This document shows, in pieces, positions 48,660-58,747 of a stretch of DNA of 64,000 nucleotides; within the stretch, counting starts at the first letter, position 1; each line of letters opens with the position of its first letter. The position numbers were made by a program, and so were the translations under genes. The stretch spans positions 1 to 64,000 of the forward strand of contig NZ_JARANY010000003.1 in assembly GCF_029889885.1 (NCBI RefSeq), in the 5' to 3' direction. Source of the DNA: Chromohalobacter sp. 296-RDG (GTDB lineage: Bacteria > Pseudomonadota > Gammaproteobacteria > Pseudomonadales > Halomonadaceae). Under the pieces are notes generated by a model. The model was not told where the DNA came from, made no database searches, and saw only the letters and a list, made by a program, of their open reading frames with translations.

Positions 48660-49652
48660 TCACCTCTCGGTCAACGCCGCCAAGCGGCCTTCTAGCCAGA
48701 TCATGAGCGCCGGGTCGGGATGCGCTTCGACATCCAGTACCCAGCACCGTTCATGTGCGAAAGGACGACACTTGACCGCATCCTTGGCCGTCATGACCAC
48801 CGGCCGATTATCGGAAAATTGCAGGTCGGCGGCGTCGAAGCGATGGTGATCGGCCAACGGACAGGGGTCGAATTCGACGTTCAGTCCCGCCAGTGTCTCG
48901 AAGAAACGCGATGGATGACCGATCCCCGCCAGGGCATGCACGCGTCCATTGAACGGTCGTCCCTCGATGGGATAACAGACGTCATCAATCAGATGCCGCC
49001 AACGCGACGGCGTCAGATGCATACTGTAGTTAGGCACCGGCAAGTCCTGCTGCAGGGAGCCGTTGCCGATGACTGCATCGACGTCTTCCAATCGGGAAAG
49101 CGGTTCACGCAGCGGCCCCGCGGGCAGACAGCGACCATTACCGAAGCCGCGCGCACCATCCACCACCACGAGTTCGATATCGCGCCCCATGGCCAGATGC
49201 TGCAGCCCATCATCGGACAGCAGGATGTCGCAGCCGGCCGCGATCAACTTGCGTGCGGCACGTGGGCGATCGGGATCAACCGCGACGGGAAGCCCCGTCT
49301 GGGCCGCCAGCATGACCGGCTCGTCGCCTGCTTCTACCGGGGAGGTTTCCGGCGTCACGTATAGCGGATAACGCCGCGCATGGCCGCCATAGCCGCGCGA
49401 GACGATGCCCGGATGCCAGCCACGTTCGGCGAGCCAGCGCGCCATCCATGCCACCAGGGGCGACTTGCCGGTTCCTCCCACGGAAAGATTGCCGATCACG
49501 ATCAACGGTACCGGAGGTACCCAGACCGTCTTCGTGCCACGCTGATAGGCCCTGCGTCGCGCCCCCATGGCCGAAGCATACAGCCCCGCCAGAGGACGCA
49601 GCGGCATGAGCCAGGCCGCGTCACGGTACCAGGCATCCTGCAAGCGACTCAC
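48660..49652 (-). CDS. lpxK: Tetraacyldisaccharide 4'-kinase
   Basis: It phosphorylates the 4' position of the lipid A precursor at the inner membrane. The P-loop region IVIGNLSVGGTGKSPLVAWM, SRGYGGHARR, LLSDDGLQHLAMGRD and the VVDGARGFGNGRCLPAGPLRE core are characteristic. 330 residues. Its ATG overlaps the msbA stop by four bases, coupling lipid A synthesis to its flippase. Confidence 0.95.
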   Translation of the reverse strand: MSRLQDAWYRDAAWLMPLRPLAGLYASAMGARRRAYQRGTKTVWVPPVPLIVIGNLSVGGTGKSPLVAWMARWLAERGWHPGIVSRGYGGHARRYPLYVTPETSPVEAGDEPVMLAAQTGLPVAVDPDRPRAARKLIAAGCDILLSDDGLQHLAMGRDIELVVVDGARGFGNGRCLPAGPLREPLSRLEDVDAVIGNGSLQQDLPVPNYSMHLTPSRWRHLIDDVCYPIEGRPFNGRVHALAGIGHPSRFFETLAGLNVEFDPCPLADHHRFDAADLQFSDNRPVVMTAKDAVKCRPFAHERCWVLDVEAHPDPALMIWLEGRLAALTER

Positions 49653-51388
49653 TCGGCCTCCTGGAATTGCAGTTGGTGAAGCGCAGCATAGGCACCATCC
49701 TGCGCCAACAATTCAGTATGGGTGCCGCTTTCGATGATCTCGCCCTGCTCCATGACCAGAATGCGGTCGGCGCGCTCGATGGTCGACAAGCGATGGGCAA
49801 TGACGAAGGTCGTGCGCCCACGGCATACCGTTTCCAACGCTTGCTGAATATAACGTTCGGATTCAGTATCCAGCGCCGAAGTGGCCTCGTCGAGCACCAG
49901 CACGGGGGCATCCTTGAAAATGGCCCGCGCGATAGCCAGACGCTGCCGCTGGCCGCCGGACAGCATCACTCCGTTATCGCCGACGACGGTATCGTAGCCT
50001 TTCGACAGCTGGTCGATGAACTCATGCGCGTGGGCGGCGCGTGCGGCGCGCTCGACGGCTTCCCGATCGGAATCCGGGTGCCCATACGCAATATTGGCAC
50101 CGATGGTGGTGTTAAAAAGCGTTACCTGCTGGGAGACCAGCGCGATGCGCTGACGCAGCGGCGACAGCGAATACGTCTGGATATCTACGTCATCCAGCGT
50201 CACCTGCCCTTCGGTAGGGCGATAGAAACGGGGCAGCAAGCTCACCAAGGTCGACTTGCCGCTACCGGAACGCCCCACGATGGCCACCATCTCTCCGGCG
50301 GGGATATCCAGATCGATCCCCTTGAGCACCTCGGCCTGATCCTCGCCATAACGAAAGCGAACACCTTCGAAATGTACACGCCCGTCGATGCGCGTCGGCA
50401 CATAGGAGCCCTCGTCGACTTCGGGGGATTGCTCGAGAAGACCGAACAACTCCTGCGCGGCGGAAAGTCCCTTCTGGATCGTGCTGTTGACCTCGGTAAG
50501 CTGCCGCACCGGCTTGGCCATCAACGACGCAGCGGTGATGAAGGCCACGAACTCGCCCGGCGTCATCGAGGCCATCAAGGCCGGCGCCATCGCCAGCCAT
50601 ACCAGTCCCGCCAGCGAAAGCGCCACCAATAGCTGGATGACCGGCGTGCTGACGGCCTTGGTAAACGCCACCTTCATACTCTGCTCGCGGTTGTAGTCGC
50701 TAGCTTCGGCGAAACGCGCCTTTTCATAGCTTTCGGCGCCGTGGGTACGCACCACGCGATACCCTGATAGCGCTTCGGACGCGACATGGGTGACATCGCC
50801 CATCGAATTCTGAATGCGCCGCGACAAGCGTCGGAAGCGCTTGCTGGTGTAACTGACCACCAGCCCGATCAACGGTGTGACGGCCAAGAAGAGCAATGCC
50901 AGCATCCAGTTGGTCCAGAGGAGATAACCGACCAGGCCAATCACGAACAGGCCTTCACGCAGGATGATAGTGATGGCGTTGGTCGCGGCCCCGGTCACCT
51001 GCTCGACATGGTAGGTGACGCGTGACAACAAATGGCCGCTGGAGTGCATATCGAAAAAACGCCCCGGCAGGCTCAACATGTGATTGAACACTTCGCAGCG
51101 CAACGCATGCACCACATTACGAGCCACATCGCTCATGTAGTAGGTACCCAGGAATGTCCCCACGCCCCGCGCCGCGAACATGCCGATCACGAACAGAGGC
51201 AACATCAGGCGAAAGGCCGCATCGGGATTCTGGATGCCGTCGATCAGGCGCTTCATCATTTCCGCCAACGCGGTGCTCGAGGCCGCATAGATGGCATATC
51301 CCACCACGGCGGCCATGAATGCCTTCCAATGCGGTTTAACATATCCCAGCAAGCGACGGTAAAGGGACCAACTGGTAGCGTTTCTCAC
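49649..51388 (-). CDS. msbA: Lipid A export ABC transporter MsbA
   Basis: A homodimeric half-transporter that flips lipid A-core across the inner membrane. Six transmembrane helices (residues about 20-310) precede an ATPase domain with Walker A VGRSGSGKSTLV, signature LSGGQRQRLAIARAI and Walker B VLVLDEATSALD. 579 residues. It lies immediately upstream of lpxK in the same operon, as in E. coli. Confidence 0.96.
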   Translation of the reverse strand: MRNATSWSLYRRLLGYVKPHWKAFMAAVVGYAIYAASSTALAEMMKRLIDGIQNPDAAFRLMLPLFVIGMFAARGVGTFLGTYYMSDVARNVVHALRCEVFNHMLSLPGRFFDMHSSGHLLSRVTYHVEQVTGAATNAITIILREGLFVIGLVGYLLWTNWMLALLFLAVTPLIGLVVSYTSKRFRRLSRRIQNSMGDVTHVASEALSGYRVVRTHGAESYEKARFAEASDYNREQSMKVAFTKAVSTPVIQLLVALSLAGLVWLAMAPALMASMTPGEFVAFITAASLMAKPVRQLTEVNSTIQKGLSAAQELFGLLEQSPEVDEGSYVPTRIDGRVHFEGVRFRYGEDQAEVLKGIDLDIPAGEMVAIVGRSGSGKSTLVSLLPRFYRPTEGQVTLDDVDIQTYSLSPLRQRIALVSQQVTLFNTTIGANIAYGHPDSDREAVERAARAAHAHEFIDQLSKGYDTVVGDNGVMLSGGQRQRLAIARAIFKDAPVLVLDEATSALDTESERYIQQALETVCRGRTTFVIAHRLSTIERADRILVMEQGEIIESGTHTELLAQDGAYAALHQLQFQEAE

Positions 51389-51498
51389 GGCGTCTCCGCT
51401 GGTTGAGAGGCTTGCTCGCCCCGTTCAAGGGGGCACTGCTGCAGTAAGTGGCGCATTAGCCGCAGGGCGGTATGCCAGTTGAATACGATGCACAAGCA

Positions 51499-53775
51499 TC
51501 AAACGTCGGATTCTACCCCAATGCACGCCCCTTCGACACCGCCGAGCGGGCGCGCCGGATGCATGCGCGGCGCCGGTCCACCCAACGTGAAGCGCAACGC
51601 GCCGTCCGTGGCAGTATTCCATAAGCAACTGCCGACGCGACGAAAACGGCGCACCACTTCGGGATGCGGATGCCCATGTGCATTATACCGGCCAGCGCTG
51701 AAGATGACGTGCTCCGGCCGAGTGCGGGCCACGAACGCCGGCGAGGAACTGGTGCGACTGCCATGATGCCCCGCGACCAGGACCGTCAATGGGGTCGCGA
51801 ACCCCGCCAGCAAGCGCTGCTCGATGTCGCTGCCCGCATCTCCCGTGATCAGCAGGCGTTGATCGCCAGCCGTTACCTGCAATACGCACGAACGATCATT
51901 ATCGGAGCGCGTCACGTCACCCGCCACGGGCGATAGAAACCGATAGTCGACGCCGTCCCTTTGCCACTCCACGCCCCGGCGACAAGCCCGTGTGGCAATG
52001 CCTACGGGCATCTCCGGCGGCCCCCACCAGCGCGCGACATGATGCATCCTGTCAATCGTCTCTACGCCACCGGCATGATCGCGATCGCTATGACTGACGA
52101 TGACATCGTCGAAGTGCCGCCCCGGTGGCCACAGCGACTCTGCGGGAGTGAATCCCGAGCCATAGCGTGGCCCGGTGTCGAACAGCAGATGTTGCGTGGC
52201 ACTGCGCAGCTCGACCAACTGCCCCTGCCCCACATCCTGCACAGTGACCACGACCCGCCCCGGCGCAATAGCGGGTGGACGCAGGACGAACGCCAAGGCA
52301 ATCAGACTCACCGAGGCCCATAGGCGTAGATACCCCACCAGCCCGGGAATCAGCCACACCACGCCTAGCGCCGCCAATATCAGTGCCAGCGGCCACGTTT
52401 CCCATATCGGCGGTGACCACACAGGCAGCCATGCGGCAGCCAGCGTCAGTCCTTGCCAAACGCCCTGTGCGAGCACATCGAACACTCCCCACGGGAGCAT
52501 CGCCAGACTCGGCGACCAGGCCAGCGCCCAGCCTAGCAGACCCAGCGGCACCATGATGCTGCCGACCAGTGGCACCGCAAGCAGGTTGACCAGCGGCCCC
52601 ACCGGCGCCAACCGTTCGAAACCGACCAGCACAGCGGCAGCCATGAACGGCGCCAGCAAGCATTGCGAACGCGCCAGTGCCCACAGCCATCCTCGCACAC
52701 CACGCGGCGCGGGACGCCCCTGCCAGGCCGCGATCAAAACGCCCACCGCCAGAAACGATAGCCATAGCCCGGGGCGCCACAGCGCCAGAGGATCACTCAC
52801 AACGATCACCAGCAACGCCAGCCACCAGGCCTGCCAAGGCCCTGGCGCATGACGTCCGCTGGCCACCCACAACCCTAGCAAGGCCATCACTGTGGCACGT
52901 AGCGCGGGCGGTTCGAACCCTGCCATAGCGGCATATCCCAGCGCCGCAAGCCCTGCTAGCCACCACGGCCAAGTCGCGAGGCGCCAATGCCCTGGCGTCA
53001 CACCTCGCGCCAGCAGACGCAGCAACACCAGCGTCACGCTTGCCACCAAGCCGACATGCAATCCGGAAATCACCATCAGGTGCGTGGTGCCGGTCGCGTT
53101 GAGCAAATCCCAGTCGTCTTGCGTCAGACGCTCACTCGCCCCCAGGGTAAGCGCCGCCAGCCAGCGGGTAGCAAGCTCGGACAACGACTGCGCATCCACA
53201 AACGCCAAGCCGGCATCGCGCATATCAGGAGACGCGGTCATCAAACGCTGTGTCACGGACGAATCACGCACATACCCCGTCGCCTGGATGCCCTCGCGCC
53301 ATAGCCAAGCCGCATAATCGAAGCCGTAACCATTGGCGAAGCCCTGCGGCGGACGCATGCGCACGCGCCATCGCCAACGGTCACCGACATGCAAGGACGG
53401 GGCGTCGTACCATGACAGCCGCACCTTCGAAAGCGCATCGCATGACGGCAAACCTGCCTCTTGCGGCGCGCAATGAGTCACCGCGACGCGCATGCGTGTC
53501 AGCCCTTGATCTTCACTGACCTGCGTTACCCGCCCGACGAGCGTAATATCCTGACGCGACAAGCCCTCAGGCAACGTGCCTACGCGCTGCTCGGTCACCT
53601 GCCACGCGCATAACCCCGCCACGACAAGCATCACAAGCCACCGCCGGCGTCCGCGCGCCACAGCCAACACAACGGCCAGCCCCCACACACAAATACCGCT
53701 GACCAGTCCCCACCAACCCCAGACACTGCCGACGAGTGCCGCCAGAGCCAGCGGCATCGCCCACCCCAGGTTCAT
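51499..53775 (-). CDS. comEC: DNA internalisation protein ComEC/Rec2
   Basis: This forms the inner-membrane channel for DNA uptake in natural transformation. The N-terminal hydrophobic and OB-like region is followed by the Competence domain with about nine membrane helices (residues about 210-500). The metallo-beta-lactamase-like domain carries SHSDRDHAGGVE and a GHHGS-type motif near VAGHHGSRTSSSPAF. 758 residues, full length. It is transcribed leftward next to msbA and diverges from the DUF2062 gene. It suggests, but does not prove, competence. Confidence 0.93.
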   Translation of the reverse strand: MNLGWAMPLALAALVGSVWGWWGLVSGICVWGLAVVLAVARGRRRWLVMLVVAGLCAWQVTEQRVGTLPEGLSRQDITLVGRVTQVSEDQGLTRMRVAVTHCAPQEAGLPSCDALSKVRLSWYDAPSLHVGDRWRWRVRMRPPQGFANGYGFDYAAWLWREGIQATGYVRDSSVTQRLMTASPDMRDAGLAFVDAQSLSELATRWLAALTLGASERLTQDDWDLLNATGTTHLMVISGLHVGLVASVTLVLLRLLARGVTPGHWRLATWPWWLAGLAALGYAAMAGFEPPALRATVMALLGLWVASGRHAPGPWQAWWLALLVIVVSDPLALWRPGLWLSFLAVGVLIAAWQGRPAPRGVRGWLWALARSQCLLAPFMAAAVLVGFERLAPVGPLVNLLAVPLVGSIMVPLGLLGWALAWSPSLAMLPWGVFDVLAQGVWQGLTLAAAWLPVWSPPIWETWPLALILAALGVVWLIPGLVGYLRLWASVSLIALAFVLRPPAIAPGRVVVTVQDVGQGQLVELRSATQHLLFDTGPRYGSGFTPAESLWPPGRHFDDVIVSHSDRDHAGGVETIDRMHHVARWWGPPEMPVGIATRACRRGVEWQRDGVDYRFLSPVAGDVTRSDNDRSCVLQVTAGDQRLLITGDAGSDIEQRLLAGFATPLTVLVAGHHGSRTSSSPAFVARTRPEHVIFSAGRYNAHGHPHPEVVRRFRRVGSCLWNTATDGALRFTLGGPAPRMHPARPLGGVEGACIGVESDV

Positions 53776-53895
53776 TCATCACCCTTGTCTTAGCTAATGG
53801 TGATATATCATCGACTGCTGCGCGCTGGAGCGCAACGATAGCGAGAGCCCAGAGTTGTATGGATAATGAATCGACACTTCGATAGCTCGTGGACC

Positions 53896-54423
53896 ATGCC
53901 CCGCCGACTTCTGCAGCGTTACATGCCCCGGCCGGAAACGCTGAAACGCCAAAGATCGTTGCGTTTCATGCACCACCTGCTGGGCGATCCGTCTCTATGG
54001 ATGCTGTCGCGCCGTAGCGTAGGCAATGCGTTCATGGTGGGGCTCTTCGTTGCGCTACTCCCCATACCATTACAGATGGTCGTCGCTGCTTTCGGTGCTT
54101 GGCTGCTGCGCTGCAACCTGCCTTTGTCGGTCAGCCTCGTCTGGCTGACCAATCCGCTTACCATGCCGGTGATCTTCTACTTCAACTACCGGGTGGGCAC
54201 CTGGCTTCTGGATACGCCCGCGCGGCACATGCCGGATAGACTATCTACGACCTGGGTTGCCGAGAAAATGGCGGATATCTTGCCCGCCTTGCTGACGGGC
54301 TCGCTCGTGGTGGCGATCATCGTGGGGTTACTCAGCAACCTGATCATTCGACTGATTTGGCGTTGGCAGGTGGCCCGAAGCTGGCAGCGTCGCGCACGAC
54401 GGCGCCGCCAGCGTCAGACGTGA
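53896..54423 (+). CDS. DUF2062 membrane protein
   Basis: A small membrane protein with the family core (VGLFVALLPIPLQMVVAAFGAW, LVWLTNPLTMPVIFYFNYRVG) and about three transmembrane helices, ending in a very basic tail. I start at 53896 (MPRRLLQRYMP) because pseudomonad relatives begin there; an ATG ten codons earlier has no ribosome site either. About 175 residues. Function unknown. It sits between comEC (divergent) and the lol genes (convergent). Confidence 0.85.
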   Translation: MPRRLLQRYMPRPETLKRQRSLRFMHHLLGDPSLWMLSRRSVGNAFMVGLFVALLPIPLQMVVAAFGAWLLRCNLPLSVSLVWLTNPLTMPVIFYFNYRVGTWLLDTPARHMPDRLSTTWVAEKMADILPALLTGSLVVAIIVGLLSNLIIRLIWRWQVARSWQRRARRRRQRQT

Positions 54424-54432
54424 ACTCCTGAC

Positions 54433-55143
54433 TCAGTCCGCGCTAAGACGACCCTGATCCAGGCGCATCACGCGGTCCTGGTGGGCGGCGAGGCCAGTGT
54501 CATGGGTGACGATGATGAAGGCGCAGGCGCTACGTGCTGCAAGACTATCCATCAACGACAGAATATTGCCCGCCGTGGTCTGATCGAGATTACCGGTCGG
54601 CTCATCCATCAGTACCAGGCTGGGATCGGTCACCAAGGCGCGTGCTATCGCTACGCGTTGCCGCTCCCCGCCCGAAAGTTCGCCCGGCTTGTGCTCGCAA
54701 CGCTCTGCCATGCCCACGCGGGAAAGAATGTCACGCGCTTTTTCCTGCGCCTCCTGCCGCTTTTGCCCGCGAATGAGCAATGGCATGGCGACATTTTCCA
54801 GCGCCGAAAACTCTGCCAGCAGATGGTGGAACTGGTACACGAAGCCGATATGTCGATTGCGAAAGCTCCCCAGTGCGGCCTCCCCCATCTCGGCGAGCGA
54901 CTGACCGGCAATGCGTACATGCCCTGCACTTGGGCGGTCGACGCCGCCCAAGAGATTAAGCAGTGTGGTCTTACCTGATCCCGAGCTACCCACTACGGCA
55001 ACCCGCTCACCGGCACGCACTTCCAGTTCCAGCGCATCGAGCACCGTAACGTCCTGCGGGCCCTCGCGATAAATACGCGTCAGGCCATCGCACTGCAGCA
55101 TGATCTCATTGTTGGCGAATGCGGAAGCGCCATTCGACGCCAT
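54433..55143 (-). CDS. lolD: Lipoprotein-releasing ABC ATPase LolD
   Basis: The ATPase that powers release of outer-membrane lipoproteins from the inner membrane. Walker A VGSSGSGKTTLLNLLGG, signature LSGGERQRVAIARAL and Walker B LVLMDEPTGNLD are intact. I use the ATG at 55143 (236 residues, GAGGAAA upstream); ATG 55161 overlapping the permease gene is possible. It follows the lolC-type permease gene. Confidence 0.95.
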   Translation of the reverse strand: MASNGASAFANNEIMLQCDGLTRIYREGPQDVTVLDALELEVRAGERVAVVGSSGSGKTTLLNLLGGVDRPSAGHVRIAGQSLAEMGEAALGSFRNRHIGFVYQFHHLLAEFSALENVAMPLLIRGQKRQEAQEKARDILSRVGMAERCEHKPGELSGGERQRVAIARALVTDPSLVLMDEPTGNLDQTTAGNILSLMDSLAARSACAFIIVTHDTGLAAHQDRVMRLDQGRLSAD

Positions 55144-55153
55144 CGCGGTTTCC

Positions 55154-56401
55154 TCATTCATAACGCAATACCTCGGCCGGTTGAATACGCGCCGCACGCC
55201 AAGCGGGATACAGCGTCGACAGGAATGTCAGCACGAAAGCCGATCCCGAGATGATACCCACGTCGCCCCACTGAAGCTGCGAAGGCAGATAGCTGATGAA
55301 ATAGACGTTAGGATCCAAGAATTGGATACCCGTCAATGCTTCGAACCAGGCAATCAAGTCCGAGACCGACAACGCCAGCACTACACCGAGCGCCACTCCC
55401 ACGACGATACCGATGAGCCCGATCGTCATGCCCTGCACCATGAAGATACGCATGATGGTCCCCGGCTTGGCACCGATGGTCCGCAAGATCGCGATGTCAG
55501 CATGCTTGTCCGTCACCACCATGACCAATGTGGAGACGATGTTGAATGCCGCTACGGCGACGATCACCATCAACAACAACCCGATCATGCGTTTTTCCAT
55601 CTGGATCGCCTGAAACAGGTTGCCGTGGGTATAGGTCCAGTCAATCCCACGGTAACCACTGCCCAGATCGTCTACGATCGCATTGGTGACCGATCCCGCC
55701 TGGAAGAGATCATCCAGTTCCAGGCGTAGGCCACCGACCGAATCTCCCAGGCGACCCAGCTTCTGCATGTCCTTGATATTGGCATAGGCCAGATTGGCAT
55801 CGAGATCGGCGCCTATCTTGAAGATGCCACTGACGGTGAAACGCTTGAGGCGTGGGAAAACGCCCCCCGGCGTAATCGAGGCCTCGGGTACCAGCAATGT
55901 CACGCGATCCCCCACGCCCACGCCAAGGTTGCGTGCCAGCAAGTCACCCAGCACCACATGCCACTCGCCGGGCGCAAGATCGTCTAGCGAGCCTTGCGTC
56001 ATGTGCTCGTCGATGATCGACACCTTGCCTTCATAGCTCGGCTTGATCCCGTTGACCATAGCTCCCTGGGTACGTCCTTCAGAGGAAAACATGCCTTGCT
56101 GCTGAACGTACGGCGCCGCGCCGATGACGTGGTCACGCTTCTCCAGGCGTTCGGCGAGTGCTTTCCAGTCCGTCATGCCCCCTTGGGCTTCGATCTTGGT
56201 ATGCGGCACCATGCCCAATATGCGTGTCCGCAATTCATGATCGAATCCGTTCATGACCGACAACACGAGGATCAATACCGCCACGCCCAGCATCAAGCCC
56301 AGCATGGACGTCAGGGATATGAATGAAATGAAATGGTTGCGACGTTTCGCGCGTACATAGCGCAATCCGATAAGAAACGGCAAGCGATCCAGCATCGACA
56401 T
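55154..56401 (-). CDS. Lipoprotein-releasing permease, LolC/LolE type
   Basis: The membrane component of the Lol exporter. The start MSMLDRLPFLIGLRYVRAKR and the first helix (LGLMLGVAVLILVLSVMNGF) are typical, followed by a periplasmic domain with the LolC-like hook region and three more C-terminal helices (FNIVSTLVMVVTDKHADIAI). About 415 residues. Only one permease accompanies LolD here; E. coli has both LolC and LolE. It may be the single LolF-type permease acting as a homodimer. Confidence 0.92.
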   Translation of the reverse strand: MSMLDRLPFLIGLRYVRAKRRNHFISFISLTSMLGLMLGVAVLILVLSVMNGFDHELRTRILGMVPHTKIEAQGGMTDWKALAERLEKRDHVIGAAPYVQQQGMFSSEGRTQGAMVNGIKPSYEGKVSIIDEHMTQGSLDDLAPGEWHVVLGDLLARNLGVGVGDRVTLLVPEASITPGGVFPRLKRFTVSGIFKIGADLDANLAYANIKDMQKLGRLGDSVGGLRLELDDLFQAGSVTNAIVDDLGSGYRGIDWTYTHGNLFQAIQMEKRMIGLLLMVIVAVAAFNIVSTLVMVVTDKHADIAILRTIGAKPGTIMRIFMVQGMTIGLIGIVVGVALGVVLALSVSDLIAWFEALTGIQFLDPNVYFISYLPSQLQWGDVGIISGSAFVLTFLSTLYPAWRAARIQPAEVLRYE

Positions 56402-56621
56402 CGATTCCTTGGTATGAGCCGGGCTCATGGTACGTGTTTTTGCATGCTCCTGCATGAGCCAATGACGGCGAAAAAACCATTCGATGGCATCATCATGGGC
56501 AGCACCTGGTAGTACTTGCATCCGTGTCGGCGAGGACTAAAATCCTGCAGCTACCGTCATCATCGACATGACAACGAGATCCTGCCACGGCGTCGTGCCT
56601 CAACCCCCATAGGAGACCGCA

Positions 56622-57704
56622 ATGCTCCCACGCCTGTTCCCCGAATGGCATCCCCAGGACGCCATTCAACTCACGTGGCCCAGTGCCGAAAGCGATTGGG
56701 AGCCCCTGCTCGAGCGTATCGAAGCCTCTCTGGAAGCCTTGGTCGTAGCGATCACACGATATCAGCCCGTATTGGTTATCGTCGCCGATGACGTGACACG
56801 CCAACGCCTCGATTCACGCTTTTCCCGCCTGGGCATTCATCCCAAGCAATGGCACCTCATTGAAGCGCCGTCGGACGACACCTGGACCCGCGACCACGGG
56901 CCGATTGCCATCGAACGCGACGGCAAGATCATGCTGCTCGATTATGGCTTCACGGGCTGGGGCGGTAAGTTCGCAGCCGAGCGCGATAACGCCCTGACTG
57001 CGGCCCTCTCGGATATGGGGATTTACGCCGCCCCGCGGGAGGCTCGCGAGATGGTCCTGGAAGGCGGCGCCATCGAGGGTGACGGCGATGACACGTTACT
57101 GCTCACCGAAACTTGCCTGCTCAATCCGAACCGTAATCCTCACCTGACGCGTGAAGACATCGAAGCCGCTTTGCGCGATGACATGGGCATCGAGCGTTGC
57201 CTGTGGCTCACTCAAGGCCATCTCGAAGGTGACGATACCGATAGCCACATCGACACCTTGGCCCGTTTTTGCGATGCCGAGACTATCGCTTATGTACGCT
57301 GCGAAGACCCCGACGACCCGCATTTCCCCGCGTTAACGCAGATGGAGAGCGAGCTCAAGGCCTTTCGGCGCGCCGATGGCGAGCCTTATCGCCTTATTCC
57401 CTTGCCCTTGCCGCGCGCATGCTATGACCCCGATGATGGCCACCGCCTGCCCGCCACCTATGCCAACTTCCTGATCATCAACGGTGCGGTGCTCGTGCCC
57501 ACCTATGCCGATGCTGCCGATGGCGTGGCCTTGACGGCACTGGCCAGCGCGTTCCCCGGACGCGATATCATTCCCATCGACTGTCGCACCGTGATCCGCC
57601 AACATGGCAGCCTCCACTGCCTGACCATGCAGCTACCACGCGGCGCTTTCTTCACCGCGTCCGCCGCCGATCCCCATGACAACGTTACCAATAACAAGGA
57701 GTGA
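56622..57704 (+). CDS. aguA: Agmatine deiminase
   Basis: It converts agmatine to N-carbamoylputrescine in polyamine synthesis from arginine. It belongs to the peptidylarginine-deiminase fold: TWTRDHGPIA, LEGGAIEGDGD, TQGHLEGDDTDSHIDTLARF and the catalytic Cys in GSLHCLTMQLPRG are seen. 360 residues. The ATG follows an AGGAGACC site. aguB follows in the same operon, with the aguA stop overlapping its ribosome site. Confidence 0.95.
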   Translation: MLPRLFPEWHPQDAIQLTWPSAESDWEPLLERIEASLEALVVAITRYQPVLVIVADDVTRQRLDSRFSRLGIHPKQWHLIEAPSDDTWTRDHGPIAIERDGKIMLLDYGFTGWGGKFAAERDNALTAALSDMGIYAAPREAREMVLEGGAIEGDGDDTLLLTETCLLNPNRNPHLTREDIEAALRDDMGIERCLWLTQGHLEGDDTDSHIDTLARFCDAETIAYVRCEDPDDPHFPALTQMESELKAFRRADGEPYRLIPLPLPRACYDPDDGHRLPATYANFLIINGAVLVPTYADAADGVALTALASAFPGRDIIPIDCRTVIRQHGSLHCLTMQLPRGAFFTASAADPHDNVTNNKE

Positions 57705-57708
57705 CGCC

Positions 57709-58608
57709 ATGCCTTCGACGCTCAAGGTAGGACTCGTTCAGCAACGATCCTGGCCCGACAAGGCCCGTAGTCTGCAAGAAAGCGACGTTGGCATTCGTGA
57801 GCTGGCGGAGAAAGGCGCCGAACTGATCCTGCTTCAGGAACTGCATGCCACGCACTACTTCTGCCAAACCGAAGACGATAGCCTGTTCGATCTGGCCGAA
57901 CCACTCGACGGCCCCAGCGCCCAGCATCTCGCTGCCCTCGCCGCCGAACTCGACGTCGTGCTCGTCGGATCGCTTTTCGAACGCCGCGCTGCGGGACTCT
58001 ACCATAATACTTCCGTGGTATTTGACCGCCAGCGAGGCCGCGTGGGCCACTATCGCAAGATGCATATTCCCGACGATCCAGGGTTCTACGAAAAATTCTA
58101 TTTCACGCCCGGCGATGCCGAAGAAAATACCGGATTCGAGCCCATCGAGACGTCCGTCGGCCGGCTCGGTGTCTTGGTCTGCTGGGATCAATGGTACCCG
58201 GAAGCCGCGCGCCTGATGGCCCTCGCCGGGGCCGAGCTCTTGCTCTATCCCACCGCCATCGGCTGGAGCCAGTCCGATGACGACGCCGAGAAGCACCGCC
58301 AGAAAGACGCCTGGACATTGATTCAGCGCTCGCATGGCGTGGCCAATGGCCTACCGGTCTTGGTCGCCAATCGCGTCGGTCACGAAGCAGACCCTTCGCA
58401 TGCGACGTCGGGCATCGACTTCTGGGGCGGTAGCTTCATCTGCGGTCCACAGGGCGAGATATTGGCCCAGGCCGGCGATGAAACGACGCATCTATTGGCC
58501 GAGCTCGACATGACACGTAGCGAACAAGTGCGGCGAGCTTGGCCATACCTGCGTGACCGACGCGTCGATGCCTACGCCGATCTCACCAAGCGTTACCGCG
58601 ACCGTTGA
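57709..58608 (+). CDS. aguB: N-carbamoylputrescine amidohydrolase
   Basis: A nitrilase-superfamily enzyme that releases putrescine from N-carbamoylputrescine. The catalytic triad is visible: Glu in LILLQELHATHYF, Lys in HYRKMHIPDDPGFYEKF and Cys in GVLVCWDQWYPEAARL. 299 residues. The ATG at 57709 is preceded by AAGGAG, four bases after the aguA stop. Confidence 0.95.
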   Translation: MPSTLKVGLVQQRSWPDKARSLQESDVGIRELAEKGAELILLQELHATHYFCQTEDDSLFDLAEPLDGPSAQHLAALAAELDVVLVGSLFERRAAGLYHNTSVVFDRQRGRVGHYRKMHIPDDPGFYEKFYFTPGDAEENTGFEPIETSVGRLGVLVCWDQWYPEAARLMALAGAELLLYPTAIGWSQSDDDAEKHRQKDAWTLIQRSHGVANGLPVLVANRVGHEADPSHATSGIDFWGGSFICGPQGEILAQAGDETTHLLAELDMTRSEQVRRAWPYLRDRRVDAYADLTKRYRDR

Positions 58609-58609
58609 G

Positions 58610-58632
58610 TGGCGGGCCGTACTGGCCCGCCA
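58610..58632 (+). terminator. Hairpin after aguB
   Basis: A perfect nine-base-pair stem TGGCGGGCC / GGCCCGCCA with a five-base loop begins two bases after the stop. No T-run follows, so it may terminate or stabilise the aguAB message. Confidence 0.55.
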
Positions 58633-58721
58633 TCCATGGGCAGGCGCGGCCCATCTCACACGACCGACATTGAACGCCAGGCATACTTGCCAAGACGCAC
58701 CAAGCTTGCCACTATAGGGCC

Positions 58722-58740
58722 ATTAGAATGGATATAACGG
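58722..58740 (+). other. Ter-like sequence before the Tus-family gene
   Basis: ATTAGAATGGATATAACGG resembles the E. coli ter core (AGNATGTTGTAACTAA) at AG-ATG and TAAC, with one extra base between them. It lies 8-26 bases before the Tus-family start, where E. coli TerB overlaps the tus promoter. The resemblance is partial. Confidence 0.3.
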
Positions 58741-58747
58741 TATAAAA

